NCBI GenBank assembly: GCA_964424035.1
Contig: CAYRHB010000084.1
Location: 1 to 16,457 of the forward strand
Direction of reading: 5' to 3'
Source of the DNA: Leptolinea sp964424035
GTDB taxonomy: Bacteria > Chloroflexota > Anaerolineae > Anaerolineales > Anaerolineaceae
DNA length: 16,457 nt
In this document: piece after piece, positions 8,254-15,503 of the stretch
Position numbering within the stretch: the first letter of the stretch is position 1
How the letters are laid out: each line of letters opens with the position of its first letter
Made by a program: the position numbers and the translations under genes
The notes under the pieces: generated by a model
Told to the model about the DNA's origin: nothing
Databases searched by the model: none
What the model saw: only the letters and a program-made list of their open reading frames with translations

Positions 8254-8670
8254 TTAGATACCAGGCAGGCGGCCGTTACCGTCGTAATTGATCTCAAAGA
8301 TCGTTACCTTGCCCTTGCCAGCGGTAAGACCGGCAGAACCGGTAATCACAATCGCTCCGGCACTGTTGAATTTTTTGCAGTTCACACCGCCCAATTTCAG
8401 GGCGAAGGTTCCGGCAGTATCAGGTACAGCATCAGCAGTGGCTACAAATTTATTGGCAGTAGTACCATCACCGATGTTGATTGTCGGCGTTCCTCCGGCA
8501 AAGGCAGCCAACACTTCATGGGCTACACCGAGAACTGCTGTATTCTGAGGAACAGGAATACGTAGAAGATGGTTGGCGTCGAGATCGTCAAAGTTGTACT
8601 CGACAGCGCGGGCATATACAGGGGCTACCCGTTTTTCCAGATCCGAAGATCCGAGCAAAGATTCAATCAT
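8254..8670 (-). CDS. Capsid decoration-like / head protein (138 aa)
   Basis: The ATG at 8670 is preceded by AAAGGAG at 6 nt. The protein is small and beta-rich, with the segment TINIGDGTTANKFVATAD, a pattern common in small phage head and decoration proteins that lie just before the major capsid gene. Such proteins bind the outside of the mature shell and stabilise it. Family membership is not certain; a head fibre or other minor head protein is possible. It lies 19 nt after the scaffold gene and 54 nt before the capsid gene, with no terminator between. Confidence 0.65.
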   Translation of the reverse strand: MIESLLGSSDLEKRVAPVYARAVEYNFDDLDANHLLRIPVPQNTAVLGVAHEVLAAFAGGTPTINIGDGTTANKFVATADAVPDTAGTFALKLGGVNCKKFNSAGAIVITGSAGLTAGKGKVTIFEINYDGNGRLPGI

Positions 8671-8689
8671 GGCAAACTCCTTTCAAGAG

Positions 8690-9352
8690 TTATTGCTTTT
8701 TGGCTTTCATGTGCTCATCCATGAGCCGGTTGTATTCAACCGTGTCACCCTTCATCAAGGCAGCTTGCGCCTGTTTGAAGTAGTCGTTATCATCCTTCTT
8801 TTCAGGAGGTGGCGGGGGCGTAGCACCGTCAACCAAGGCTTTTGCCTGCTGTTCGGCTGACAAACCGGTTAAAGTGGTCAGCTTCTCATTGAAGGCAGTC
8901 AGTTTGGTTTTCAGTTCTTCCCCGGAACCTTCCGGCAACACATCTATAAATGGGATCAAGTTGGGAAATCCCATAATGGTATTCAGGCGCTCCAATTGAG
9001 CGTTGGATTTGGCCAGTTCTGTTTCTGCAGTCTGATTCTTCTCCGACAAAGCCGTTTGCTGTTCTTTGGCAGAAGTTAATTCCTGAAGAAGATCAGCGTT
9101 TTTCTGTTGAGCAGCGGTAAGCAAATTCTTTGTGTTCAAATGCTCGGATTGTTCTGCTGTAAATTTGCTCTGCCAACCTTTGGCCCGGCCCTGCCACTCA
9201 TTAGACTGAAGCTGTTGATTTTTATTGCCGTCAGTGGAATTCGGTTCAAGAGCGGCATTGGGATCATCGTTGCCGGTTCCAGAAGCGCCACCACCTTCGG
9301 TGTCAAAACAAATGAACAGTTTGGTCAAGAATGGATTTTTGAAAATCAACAT
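8690..9352 (-). CDS. Scaffold-like coiled-coil protein (220 aa)
   Basis: The ATG at 9352-9350 has AGGAG 9 nt upstream. A hydrophobic start is followed by a Gly/Asn/Asp-rich linker, then a long Gln/Glu/Lys/Ala-rich coiled coil (roughly residues 60-125). A Pro-rich spacer (TPPPPPEKKDD) and a basic C-terminal helix ending MDEHMKAKKQ complete it. This build (central coiled coil, charged C-terminal helix) and the place between portal and capsid are typical of phage scaffolding proteins, which guide capsid subunits into a procapsid and then leave. A separate scaffold of this type can work without a capsid protease, which matters for reading the protease-like gene in the island. Confidence 0.75.
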   Translation of the reverse strand: MLIFKNPFLTKLFICFDTEGGGASGTGNDDPNAALEPNSTDGNKNQQLQSNEWQGRAKGWQSKFTAEQSEHLNTKNLLTAAQQKNADLLQELTSAKEQQTALSEKNQTAETELAKSNAQLERLNTIMGFPNLIPFIDVLPEGSGEELKTKLTAFNEKLTTLTGLSAEQQAKALVDGATPPPPPEKKDDNDYFKQAQAALMKGDTVEYNRLMDEHMKAKKQ

Positions 9353-9364
9353 GTCGGTTATCTC

Positions 9365-9439
9365 CTATTTATTGGTGACCTTCCCTTTGGTTTCAATCCA
9401 CGCTCTCTTTTGAGCGACATACACATAATCACCTCTCAT
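9365..9439 (-). CDS. Small phage ORF between portal and scaffold (24 aa)
   Basis: The ATG at 9439-9437 overlaps the portal stop (ATGA), and the frame runs 24 codons to a TAG that abuts the scaffold gene's Shine-Dalgarno sequence. The peptide begins MRGDYVYVAQKRAWIET and ends KGKVTNK, so it looks like a small structured phage peptide rather than random translation. Without it, the 83-nt spacer would be long for this tightly packed cluster. A competing 22-codon frame (ATG at 9426, ending TAA 9360-9358) has a better GAGGTGA site but an Arg/Lys-rich product, which seems less likely. No function is known. Confidence 0.45.
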   Translation of the reverse strand: MRGDYVYVAQKRAWIETKGKVTNK

Positions 9440-11118
9440 TGTTCCGAATTCGAAACTTGCTTTTTGGTTTTGAGATCGGTCTTTTGATTTGCTTCTTTTG
9501 TCGCAACCTGGTTCCCGTTGACTTCCTTCTGCTTGTTACTTCCATTCGGATTCTTTTCATCAGGATCACCTTCGGCAGCAGGGTCTGTTTCATCCGCGCC
9601 TGTTGACGTGCGTTTCAGGTCGGCTTTGAATTTCATAAAGGCTTTGATGTCGTTCAATTCCTGCTCGGGATCTTCAACATCACCAAACATTTCAAGTAGA
9701 TGATTGGGAGAACCAAGATTTTGAGCAGAGCGATTGACCAATTCGTTGGCCAGTTGTTCCCTATCTTTGGGAAGAATCGACGGCCATTCCTGCCGGATAC
9801 GCATATCGAGATGAGCGTCATTGATTTCTCCCACTTTCTTTGCTTTGGCCATCATCAGCAACATCTGGCTCAGCCAATCCAGGCCACCGGTCCAGTTGGT
9901 ACGCTCTGTGTTGATATGACTGGTCAAAGGCCACATGCGGGCTACCAGAGTAGCCGCGGATCGTTGACTTCCTTCATCCTCTCCATCGGCTACGGCGGGG
10001 TGACAGGCATCACGGCGGTACTGGTTGTAAAGTTCTGTCACAAGTTCCTTCATCGTGGATGAAGCAGTACCCTTGCGAACCTCTTTGATATCCGGTTCCG
10101 GTTCATTTCCGGTTATTCCAGAAGCAGAACCGATATCCAGTACTTCCAAATCTTCGGTGACTCGCACCATCCGGGGAGTTCCCTGAACATTTTTCATAGC
10201 CAGGGTCACATGCGAATCGACATTGACCGCATCACCAAAATCTGCAAAACGCAGGTTGATTTCTCTGATGATCCCCTTCAAGTGGTCGATATTATTCAAG
10301 CCGTAAAAGTTACCGGCGCGAATATGAGGGATGTAGACCATGGGGATCACGCCGGGAACAATATTGTCACCTTCCCCTTTGTATTCAACATTGCCGGATT
10401 TCCACTGGATCGGCTTTCCATTGATGGTGATTTTGTATTTATCCTGCTCCCAATGCTCGATCCAATAACCACTCTGTTTATCCGCAATATCTACTCCGTA
10501 CATCCTGGCATTACGCGGAGAAATTTTTCGCACAATCCATGCTTCTTGAAGCCGGTAGGAGTCACCAAAGATCGGCACACCGATAAAACAATCCGGGTTG
10601 ACCCGTTCAATGCGGAAGGGAATTTTTCGCCAGGTCTCCCAGGGAACATAACGAATGTTGAAAACACAACCGCCAAATATCTGGCTGGTAATGCCATTCT
10701 CGAGCATCATGGTACGGCCAAACGATTCCCACCATATTCGGTTGAAGAATTTTTCTGCGTGAAGAGCGGCTTCCCGTTGCTTTTTGGGTTCATCCTTGAT
10801 CATCTTAGGAACCACAAAAGGACGACCATCATTATTAGCTTCCCCGAATAAGGCATATCCGTGTTTTAGGACCGTACCCTGAATGGGGTTTATCCGGATA
10901 GGGTATGGTTCTGCAGCCTGATTTTTTTCTCGCGGTTCTAGTACCTTACCGGTGAACCATGAAACAGCTTCCTCATAACGGTCAATGTTGGTGAGATATT
11001 CGGAGTACGGGAAATCATCCCCCAGGTCCTTCAGGCTGAATGAGGAAAAGGAGTCAACCACGGAGTGAAATGCGGTTGATAGAGCCTGTAATGATTCGTC
11101 CACGAAAGTTGCTGGCAT
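9436..11118 (-). CDS. Portal protein, SPP1 gp6-like (560 aa)
   Basis: The portal forms the dodecameric ring at the capsid vertex through which the terminase pumps DNA and to which the neck binds. Length, gene order and sequence (for example ERVNPDCFIGVPIFGDSYR, IPHIRAGNFYGLNNIDHLKG and MARMWPLT-like helical segments) fit the SPP1 gp6-type portal family. The C-terminal 60 residues are a low-complexity Lys/Asn/Glu/Gln-rich tail. I chose the ATG at 11118-11116, which has CGGAGAAAT directly before it. An in-frame ATG at 11163 would add 15 residues, but it lies inside a long hairpin and has no ribosome binding site. The gene has its own promoter (11206-11233), probably because the island separates it from the terminase. 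Confidence 0.88.
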   Translation of the reverse strand: MPATFVDESLQALSTAFHSVVDSFSSFSLKDLGDDFPYSEYLTNIDRYEEAVSWFTGKVLEPREKNQAAEPYPIRINPIQGTVLKHGYALFGEANNDGRPFVVPKMIKDEPKKQREAALHAEKFFNRIWWESFGRTMMLENGITSQIFGGCVFNIRYVPWETWRKIPFRIERVNPDCFIGVPIFGDSYRLQEAWIVRKISPRNARMYGVDIADKQSGYWIEHWEQDKYKITINGKPIQWKSGNVEYKGEGDNIVPGVIPMVYIPHIRAGNFYGLNNIDHLKGIIREINLRFADFGDAVNVDSHVTLAMKNVQGTPRMVRVTEDLEVLDIGSASGITGNEPEPDIKEVRKGTASSTMKELVTELYNQYRRDACHPAVADGEDEGSQRSAATLVARMWPLTSHINTERTNWTGGLDWLSQMLLMMAKAKKVGEINDAHLDMRIRQEWPSILPKDREQLANELVNRSAQNLGSPNHLLEMFGDVEDPEQELNDIKAFMKFKADLKRTSTGADETDPAAEGDPDEKNPNGSNKQKEVNGNQVATKEANQKTDLKTKKQVSNSEQ

Positions 11119-11120
11119 AT

Positions 11121-11173
11121 TTCTCCGAGGAAACAAAAAACGCAAGATGACGGAGAATGTCATTTTGCGTTTT
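11121..11173 (-). promoter_or_regulatory. Portal leader hairpin whose loop is complementary to the portal Shine-Dalgarno
   Basis: On the minus strand AAAACGCAAAATGAC (11173-11159) pairs with GTCATCTTGCGTTTT (11151-11137): 15 positions with one A-C mismatch. The loop is ATTCTCC, and the stem is followed by TTGTTT. The shape is that of an intrinsic terminator or attenuator. The loop bases TTCTCC (11157-11152) are the exact complement of GGAGAA (11126-11121), the portal ribosome binding site ten bases past the stem. The hairpin could stop read-through from the island, attenuate the portal promoter, or hide the ribosome binding site in a pseudoknot; the last two are inference. Confidence 0.65.
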
Positions 11174-11409
11174 CGATGTGATTAGAATATGCGAATTACA
11201 AATTCATTATAGACAGTTGTTCTATGAAGTCAAGTCAAGGAGGCAAAAGATAAAATTTTTGCTGATAAAGAATTATGAAAATATAAATAAAGGAGACTAG
11301 CGCCATTTTTATTAGAAAATCCTAAACATCCAACATCGCTGAGTTGGGAGTTTTAGTTTTAAGAGACTTGCAAGGAAAAACCAGATATACGTATGATAAA
11401 AAATGCCTT
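11174..11409. other. AT-rich spacer between island gene and portal leader
   Basis: Apart from the promoter at 11206-11233 I see no convincing gene in these 236 bases. All frames are short, and there is no clear terminator directly after the DUF4160 gene. The sequence is AT-rich like the island genes, so the left edge of the island lies somewhere between about 11174 and 11240. No flanking direct repeat was seen by eye. Confidence 0.6.
11206..11233 (-). promoter_or_regulatory. Strong sigma70-like promoter upstream of the portal gene
   Basis: The minus strand reads TTGACT (11233-11228), 16 nt, then a perfect TATAAT (11211-11206). A second TTGACT copy overlaps the first at 11238-11233. Transcription would start near 11199, in front of the leader hairpin and the portal gene. 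It has the same -35 and spacing as the promoter at 3996-4023, suggesting one phage promoter class served by the host polymerase. Confidence 0.7.
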
Positions 11410-12469
11410 TTATGCAATATATGCTTCTGAAACTAAATCTCGAACATCGTCGCCGGCTTGCAATTTATCCCAAGTTACCTGTAAAGATTTCTGTTTTCGT
11501 GCTGCCCATTCCAAGATAACCTTTTCGTATTTTGTAGGGATATAGCCTGCAAGCTGTTCTAAATTATCAACTGCATAAGAAGCATTATATTGGTTCTTGT
11601 ATTGGACGTGAATATGGGGGCGGGTATGATTATTTTCTTTTCGCATTTTAACAGTTGTATATTCCAATCGAAACAATGTGGCTTTTTGAAATGAACTACC
11701 ATTATTTGTTTGACGATCAACTAATGAAAGTTCTAATTGAAGTTCATCGATATCTCTTTGATTAATCTCCTTGTTCTCATTGCATCTAACTTCTTTTAAG
11801 TCTGGATAAAGTTCTACTTCAAGCTTCTCAATTTCTTCATCGATTATTTGAAATCCCATCGCTCTGATCATCCATAAGTATAAAAGACGTCGATGAGTTA
11901 CAGACTTGATAAATAACTCTAAATCAGCCGCTAATAATCCTTTGTCGCTAGGCTGTTGCGATAAAGTAGATTCTTCATGAAATGTTGGGGCATCAATTAT
12001 TGCAATCTCAATTATTCGGTGATTTTCATTATCAAACTTTATCGAGAAACCAGTCAACACGCCTTGTTGGATTTTAGAAATCGTATTTGGATTATGAACA
12101 CTAGTTGTAACCTCGATAACAGATGCGCTTGTAACCGTAAGAGTTATACATTTTCCAACATCACTATACCCAATTGCGTTACTGTGCATCTCACAAATTG
12201 AGAGTGTGTCAATTTTTTGAGCATCTACCGCGTCAATAATATCAAGTGATTCGCATTGATTGCTTCCAAATGCAATGAATTCCGGTTGGTCGTCGAATCG
12301 TTCAAAAGGTATGAAGAGAAATTGAAATGACATCACTAAAGTTTTGTTGAAATTCTTATCGTTGGAAAAACATAGTACTCCAAAACTGTTAGTATTATCT
12401 GCATCTGGGCAGATGTGAATTCTATTTGGGCACAGAGGAACCTCATAGCTATTAAAATGATCATAAAAA
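11410..12469 (-). CDS. Prohead-protease-like (S78-type) region fused to DUF4160, 5' end lost in the gap
   Basis: A GTG at 12336 and an ATG at 12333 are possible starts. However, neither has a ribosome binding site, and the frame is open and coding-like up to the N run (SYEVPLCPNRIHICPDADN), so the gene is 5' truncated. Numbering from 12336, residues about 45-125 resemble XkdF/HK97-type prohead proteases (S78 clan): ICEMHSNAIGY with His51, then KIQQGVLTGFSIKF with Ser98, then EIAIIDAPTF. The family's catalytic His and Ser would be these two. Residues about 231-305 are a DUF4160 domain (NNHTRPHIHVQYK, then GYIPTKYEKVILEWA, then W-x-L). DUF4160 usually occurs as a small stand-alone protein, often next to DUF2442 in toxin-antitoxin-like pairs. 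The middle (130-230) is unrecognised. It may be this phage's capsid protease or, given its AT-rich composition and TIR neighbour, part of a defence pair. DUF4160 is the firmer call. Confidence 0.65.
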
Positions 12470-12479
12470 NNNNNNNNNN
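12470..12479. other. Scaffold gap of 10 N inside the island
   Basis: Ten N separate two contigs. The hexamer taaaaa occurs both just before (12464-12469) and just after (12480-12485) the gap, so the contigs may simply overlap by six bases, or more sequence may be missing. The gap removes the 5' end of the DUF4160 gene. Confidence 0.95.
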
Positions 12480-12529
12480 TAAAAACTATTGAATCCCGTT
12501 AATCTACTACACGCTTTGTCGGTGCCTTT

Positions 12530-13516
12530 TCATCTCCAACTATTGTTTTCCATTCTACCCTTGTTAAGTATGACCTGATTAAGTTCTTGAATATTGGCTT
12601 GCCATTTTGTTTCGTCTGTAAAATCAAGATACTTTAATCGTGCTATCAAATTGTCTATCGGTTTTGGAAAGCTACTTTCTTTAGATATTAAAATTGGTAT
12701 GATATTCCTCCCGTTTGCGAAGCCCATAAATTGAGATACTTCAAACTTTACCCAATCGGATTTCGTTGAGTTTTCAGAAATTACCAGAATTAAAAAATCG
12801 CTCTTGAATTGCAAAGCATTTGTGATAGTCTGTTGAATGTCATCACTTGCCAAGATCTCTTTCTCGTCAATCCAAACGTTAATCGAACTGTTGTTTGACA
12901 ATTCGTCAGCTAATTTTCTGACAAATGGTTTGTCAAGACTAGAATGGCTGATAAAGATAGTTGACTTTGGAAGTTTTCTTGCTATCAAATCTCTAAATTC
13001 AGGGGTGATCTCGTTATGCCTAATAATGTTTTCGCTTAAAAATATCTCTGAGAGTTTCTCAGAAAGGGGATGAATGTTCTTGATTTCAATGCAAGTATCA
13101 ATAGCATTTTTCAATTTGTTTGGAAAATTATTGAATGATTTACAAACAAATCCAGCGAAGAAATTCGGATAATAACCATGAGAATTTGCACGCGAATAAT
13201 CATCTAAACTGAAGAAAATAAAAGTAGGGTCGGATTTAACAGGAACACCTAATTCCACAAACTCTTTACGTAAATATCTCCATTCATCATCTGAGATCGT
13301 ATTACCTTCGAATATTAGCGGAGTGAAGATATGAAAATTCCTGCCACTGAAAGAGGTAATCTTTTCTTTGTTCTCCTTGAAATAAGTCACAAAGTCATTA
13401 TCCATTGACGAAAAGAAAGCTATCATGAACTTGGAATTTTCTGGCTTCAATTGTTTCTCATTCATCAACCTGACAACTTCTTCAATCCACTTTTCTGTTG
13501 GATGGATATACCACAT
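12530..13516 (-). CDS. TIR-domain protein with an unrecognised N-terminal domain (328 aa)
   Basis: Residues about 184-300 form a TIR domain: strand A STIFISHSSLDKPF, BB-loop region VWIDEKEILASDDI, then LVISENSTKSDWVKFEV. The Glu259 in the SDW-x-x-x-E motif is in the place of the catalytic glutamate of TIR NADases, so the enzyme looks intact. Bacterial TIR proteins consume NAD or make cyclic ADP-ribose-type signals in several anti-phage systems, usually after a sensor is triggered. Residues about 28-165 form another alpha/beta domain (KFMIAFFSS, RNFHIFTPLIFE, TFIFFSLDD) that I do not recognise; it may be the sensor or partner-binding part. No transmembrane segment is visible. The ATG at 13516 has a fair site (AAAGGG) upstream. 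It is AT-rich compared with the phage genes. The partner is probably the S78-like/DUF4160 gene 60 nt or more downstream. Confidence 0.85.
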   Translation of the reverse strand: MWYIHPTEKWIEEVVRLMNEKQLKPENSKFMIAFFSSMDNDFVTYFKENKEKITSFSGRNFHIFTPLIFEGNTISDDEWRYLRKEFVELGVPVKSDPTFIFFSLDDYSRANSHGYYPNFFAGFVCKSFNNFPNKLKNAIDTCIEIKNIHPLSEKLSEIFLSENIIRHNEITPEFRDLIARKLPKSTIFISHSSLDKPFVRKLADELSNNSSINVWIDEKEILASDDIQQTITNALQFKSDFLILVISENSTKSDWVKFEVSQFMGFANGRNIIPILISKESSFPKPIDNLIARLKYLDFTDETKWQANIQELNQVILNKGRMENNSWR

Positions 13517-13814
13517 GCGTTTCCCTTTCTAGGAGCTGTCTAACTATTATTTATACTAATTCACATTACTCTTCTAATGCCCCGTAATTCAGCCCTGTCA
13601 TAGTGAATTGATTGCAAACACGTTGTTCTATTATTTTTGAAAATGTTGTTGGCTTGCGCCCGTTCTTTTTAACCCACTCTTTACTTTTTCCCTACCTACT
13701 ACATCATTATTTTAGTATAAAATGCCAATTCATATCAAATAAACCAAATGTTAATACTATTGCCTTCCACTCCTTCGATCTCGCCACGTCGATCGAATAT
13801 ATTGCCTTTTTAGA
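13517..13814. other. AT-rich intergenic region between terminase and TIR genes
   Basis: These 298 bases hold no convincing gene. A minus-strand TATACT (13719-13714) could be a -10 element for the TIR gene, but I find no good -35 at the right distance. A weak 7-bp inverted repeat (TTCGATC with GATCGAA) lies just after the terminase stop and lacks a T-run, so it is not a clear terminator. The terminase frame stays open for 35 codons past its TAA, which I regard as chance. The right edge of the island is in this region. Confidence 0.5.
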
Positions 13815-15503
13815 TTACAATCTTGATGAGCTTCTCTTGCTACGAGACCTAATAGATAATCTTGCAGTACGGTAACGATGGCCAGTACGTACAGCAGAAT
13901 CTTGATCTTCATCTTTGAGATCGACATAGAACCATTTCCTCACAACAAATGACATCATGGAAAGCATACAAACCAGATCCTGCGGAATTTTCGGCTGACC
14001 CTGCCGGTCCTTCGCCGGATCGTAGTTTGTGAGTTGACTCCGCAAGCCAGTAACGAATTTCGGCCAGTCAAGCATGTGCGCTTCCAACATGAAGTTGGCC
14101 GATACCAGGTAAGCTGGCTTTTTTGCTCCGGAGAAATCCAAACCGGAAAGTTTAGGGCAACCGGTAAGATCGAAATACTCCCCAAAGATATTGACCATTC
14201 GCTTTTTGGAAAGAGGAATTTCCCCGGGCCTTTCCAGCGGTTCTTCCAATTCATCTTTGGTGAACATCAGAGCATTGATCGTTTCAGCCGTGTTCTTCTG
14301 TGTTGACGTGGAGTCCACGCCTACAAAAAGGGGCTTATATTCCTCCATCCATTTAGCCAGTTGTCGGGTGAACGGGGCAATAGATCCATTCCCGTTTCCC
14401 CAATAGAAAGCTACCAATCTGGCTCGTTCCGTGGGAAAATCATCAACTTTGACAACACCAATTGCCGGCGCATTACGATTGGGAGCAGCACCGGTACCGG
14501 GATCACCCAGAATCATGTAATGCGATCCCTTCTCTGCTGGAATAGAGAAGTAATCCACACCAACACCGGTCGACCGGTTAACAATGTAACCAGGCACCTT
14601 ATCCTTGACCATCTGTTCAATCCAGTTACCCCAACCCTCATCTTCACAGGCGTAAACAGATTCCTTGTTGAAGTAATCGCCCCGGCCCTCTGGCCTGGCG
14701 CCATCGATAAACCGGTCCCGTTCGGACTCTGGAATGCGGGAAAGAATCCGTTCCAACTGCTCTTTGGTGATATTGTGATTGTGTCGGGATGAAACAACCA
14801 TGGAAAGCACGTTATCCGGATCACCTTCGGCCATATCAAACAGGTACCAGAAGTACGGATTGTCCCAGGGATTTGTCGTCATTGAGAGAATACCCATTCT
14901 CGGACGGCCCCGGAAGGATCCACGCAAGCGGGTACCAACAGACACAATGACCTCTTCCAGCCGGTCGATCTGTGCCGCTTCATCGATGTTGATCACATCG
15001 CCTTCGAACGAGAAGATGTTCTTCGCGTTCTTATCGATGGACATGAATTGCATGGTACTAACGACCAGAGTGTTATACACCTTGAAGCGTAATTCAATCT
15101 CCGGATAAGGACGCTCCGGGCACTTCCAGATCATTTGCTCAAAACGGGTATCTCGGGCCAGGTCCAGAACGATCTGGTACATCTGATTGGCCTGGTATGA
15201 CACATTCGCCACGTTCATAAACTTATAGTTTGGGTGAACAGTGAGCGGATACACAACACAGTAAGCAACTGCGGCACCAACGGTTTTACCTGTGCCAATA
15301 CCACCACTTACACGCCTGTCCTTTTGAGTGGAGAAAAAGAACGGGATCTGCCACTTACCTTCATCATCAAAGTTTTCGTCAAAGCGAAAACCTCTCTTCG
15401 CCCCTTTCGGACGGAGAAAGTAGTCAGTAATGACATTTGGATCTTCCCGACCTCTCCGTAATATTTCAATTTCAAGGTCGGTTAAAACTGCCGGCGTTTT
15501 CAT
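13815..15503 (-). CDS. terL: Terminase large subunit (562 aa)
   Basis: TerL is the packaging motor: an ATPase that drives DNA into the procapsid through the portal and a nuclease that cuts the concatemer. The ATPase domain shows Walker A GGIGTGKT (residues 67-74), Walker B DVINIDEA (169-176, with Asp174 and Glu175) and the coupling segment LSMTTNP (206-212). The RNase H-like nuclease domain shows ILGDPGTG (Asp334) and FVGVDSTS (Asp397). Length is within the family's normal range. The ATG at 15503 overlaps the stop of the HigA-like gene (ATGA), so translation is likely coupled. The C-terminal 25 residues are Arg/Ser-rich. No separate small terminase with its usual look is seen; the HTH protein just upstream is in its place. 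Confidence 0.95.
   Translation of the reverse strand: MKTPAVLTDLEIEILRRGREDPNVITDYFLRPKGAKRGFRFDENFDDEGKWQIPFFFSTQKDRRVSGGIGTGKTVGAAVAYCVVYPLTVHPNYKFMNVANVSYQANQMYQIVLDLARDTRFEQMIWKCPERPYPEIELRFKVYNTLVVSTMQFMSIDKNAKNIFSFEGDVINIDEAAQIDRLEEVIVSVGTRLRGSFRGRPRMGILSMTTNPWDNPYFWYLFDMAEGDPDNVLSMVVSSRHNHNITKEQLERILSRIPESERDRFIDGARPEGRGDYFNKESVYACEDEGWGNWIEQMVKDKVPGYIVNRSTGVGVDYFSIPAEKGSHYMILGDPGTGAAPNRNAPAIGVVKVDDFPTERARLVAFYWGNGNGSIAPFTRQLAKWMEEYKPLFVGVDSTSTQKNTAETINALMFTKDELEEPLERPGEIPLSKKRMVNIFGEYFDLTGCPKLSGLDFSGAKKPAYLVSANFMLEAHMLDWPKFVTGLRSQLTNYDPAKDRQGQPKIPQDLVCMLSMMSFVVRKWFYVDLKDEDQDSAVRTGHRYRTARLSIRSRSKRSSSRL

Larger units (their letters stand above)
11174..13814. other. AT-rich cargo island between terminase and portal genes
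   Basis: Terminase and portal are normally adjacent; here about 2.6 kb separates them. The stretch is visibly richer in A and T than either neighbour. It contains a TIR gene and an S78-like/DUF4160 gene, neither usual in a structural module, and none of the ACCGGT hexamers that are frequent in the phage genes. Both genes point the same way as the phage genes. Its left end is continuous with the portal in one contig and its right end is continuous with the terminase in another, so the placement does not depend on the N gap. No transposase, integrase or terminal repeat is visible, so the mode of insertion is unknown. Confidence 0.7.

Noticed and set aside
10210..10851. Plus-strand open frame (213 codons) opposite the portal gene
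   Set aside because: Antisense to the portal protein, His/Ile-rich unlikely product, no operon context. A shadow frame.
11119..11163. Upstream ATG extending the portal protein by 15 residues
   Set aside because: The extra codons lie in the leader hairpin, give a hydrophobic unlikely N-terminus, and have no ribosome binding site, while the ATG at 11118 has a good one.
12480..12653. Alternative frame at the end of the TIR gene giving a protein-like C-terminus (ending DEKAPTKRVVD) past the TIR stop
   Set aside because: It would need a frameshift or a TTG start without a ribosome binding site, and the TIR frame itself ends plausibly after its last helix. A sequencing indel cannot be excluded, but there is no positive evidence.
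13710..13817. Terminase frame continuing 35 codons past its TAA stop
   Set aside because: An open stretch of this length is not rare by chance, it extends into AT-rich spacer, and the terminase already has normal length and motifs.
13612..13875. Plus-strand frame of 87 codons in the terminase-TIR spacer
   Set aside because: Product is rich in Phe, Leu and Tyr as expected for random AT-rich sequence, it overlaps the terminase end, and no start signal is present.
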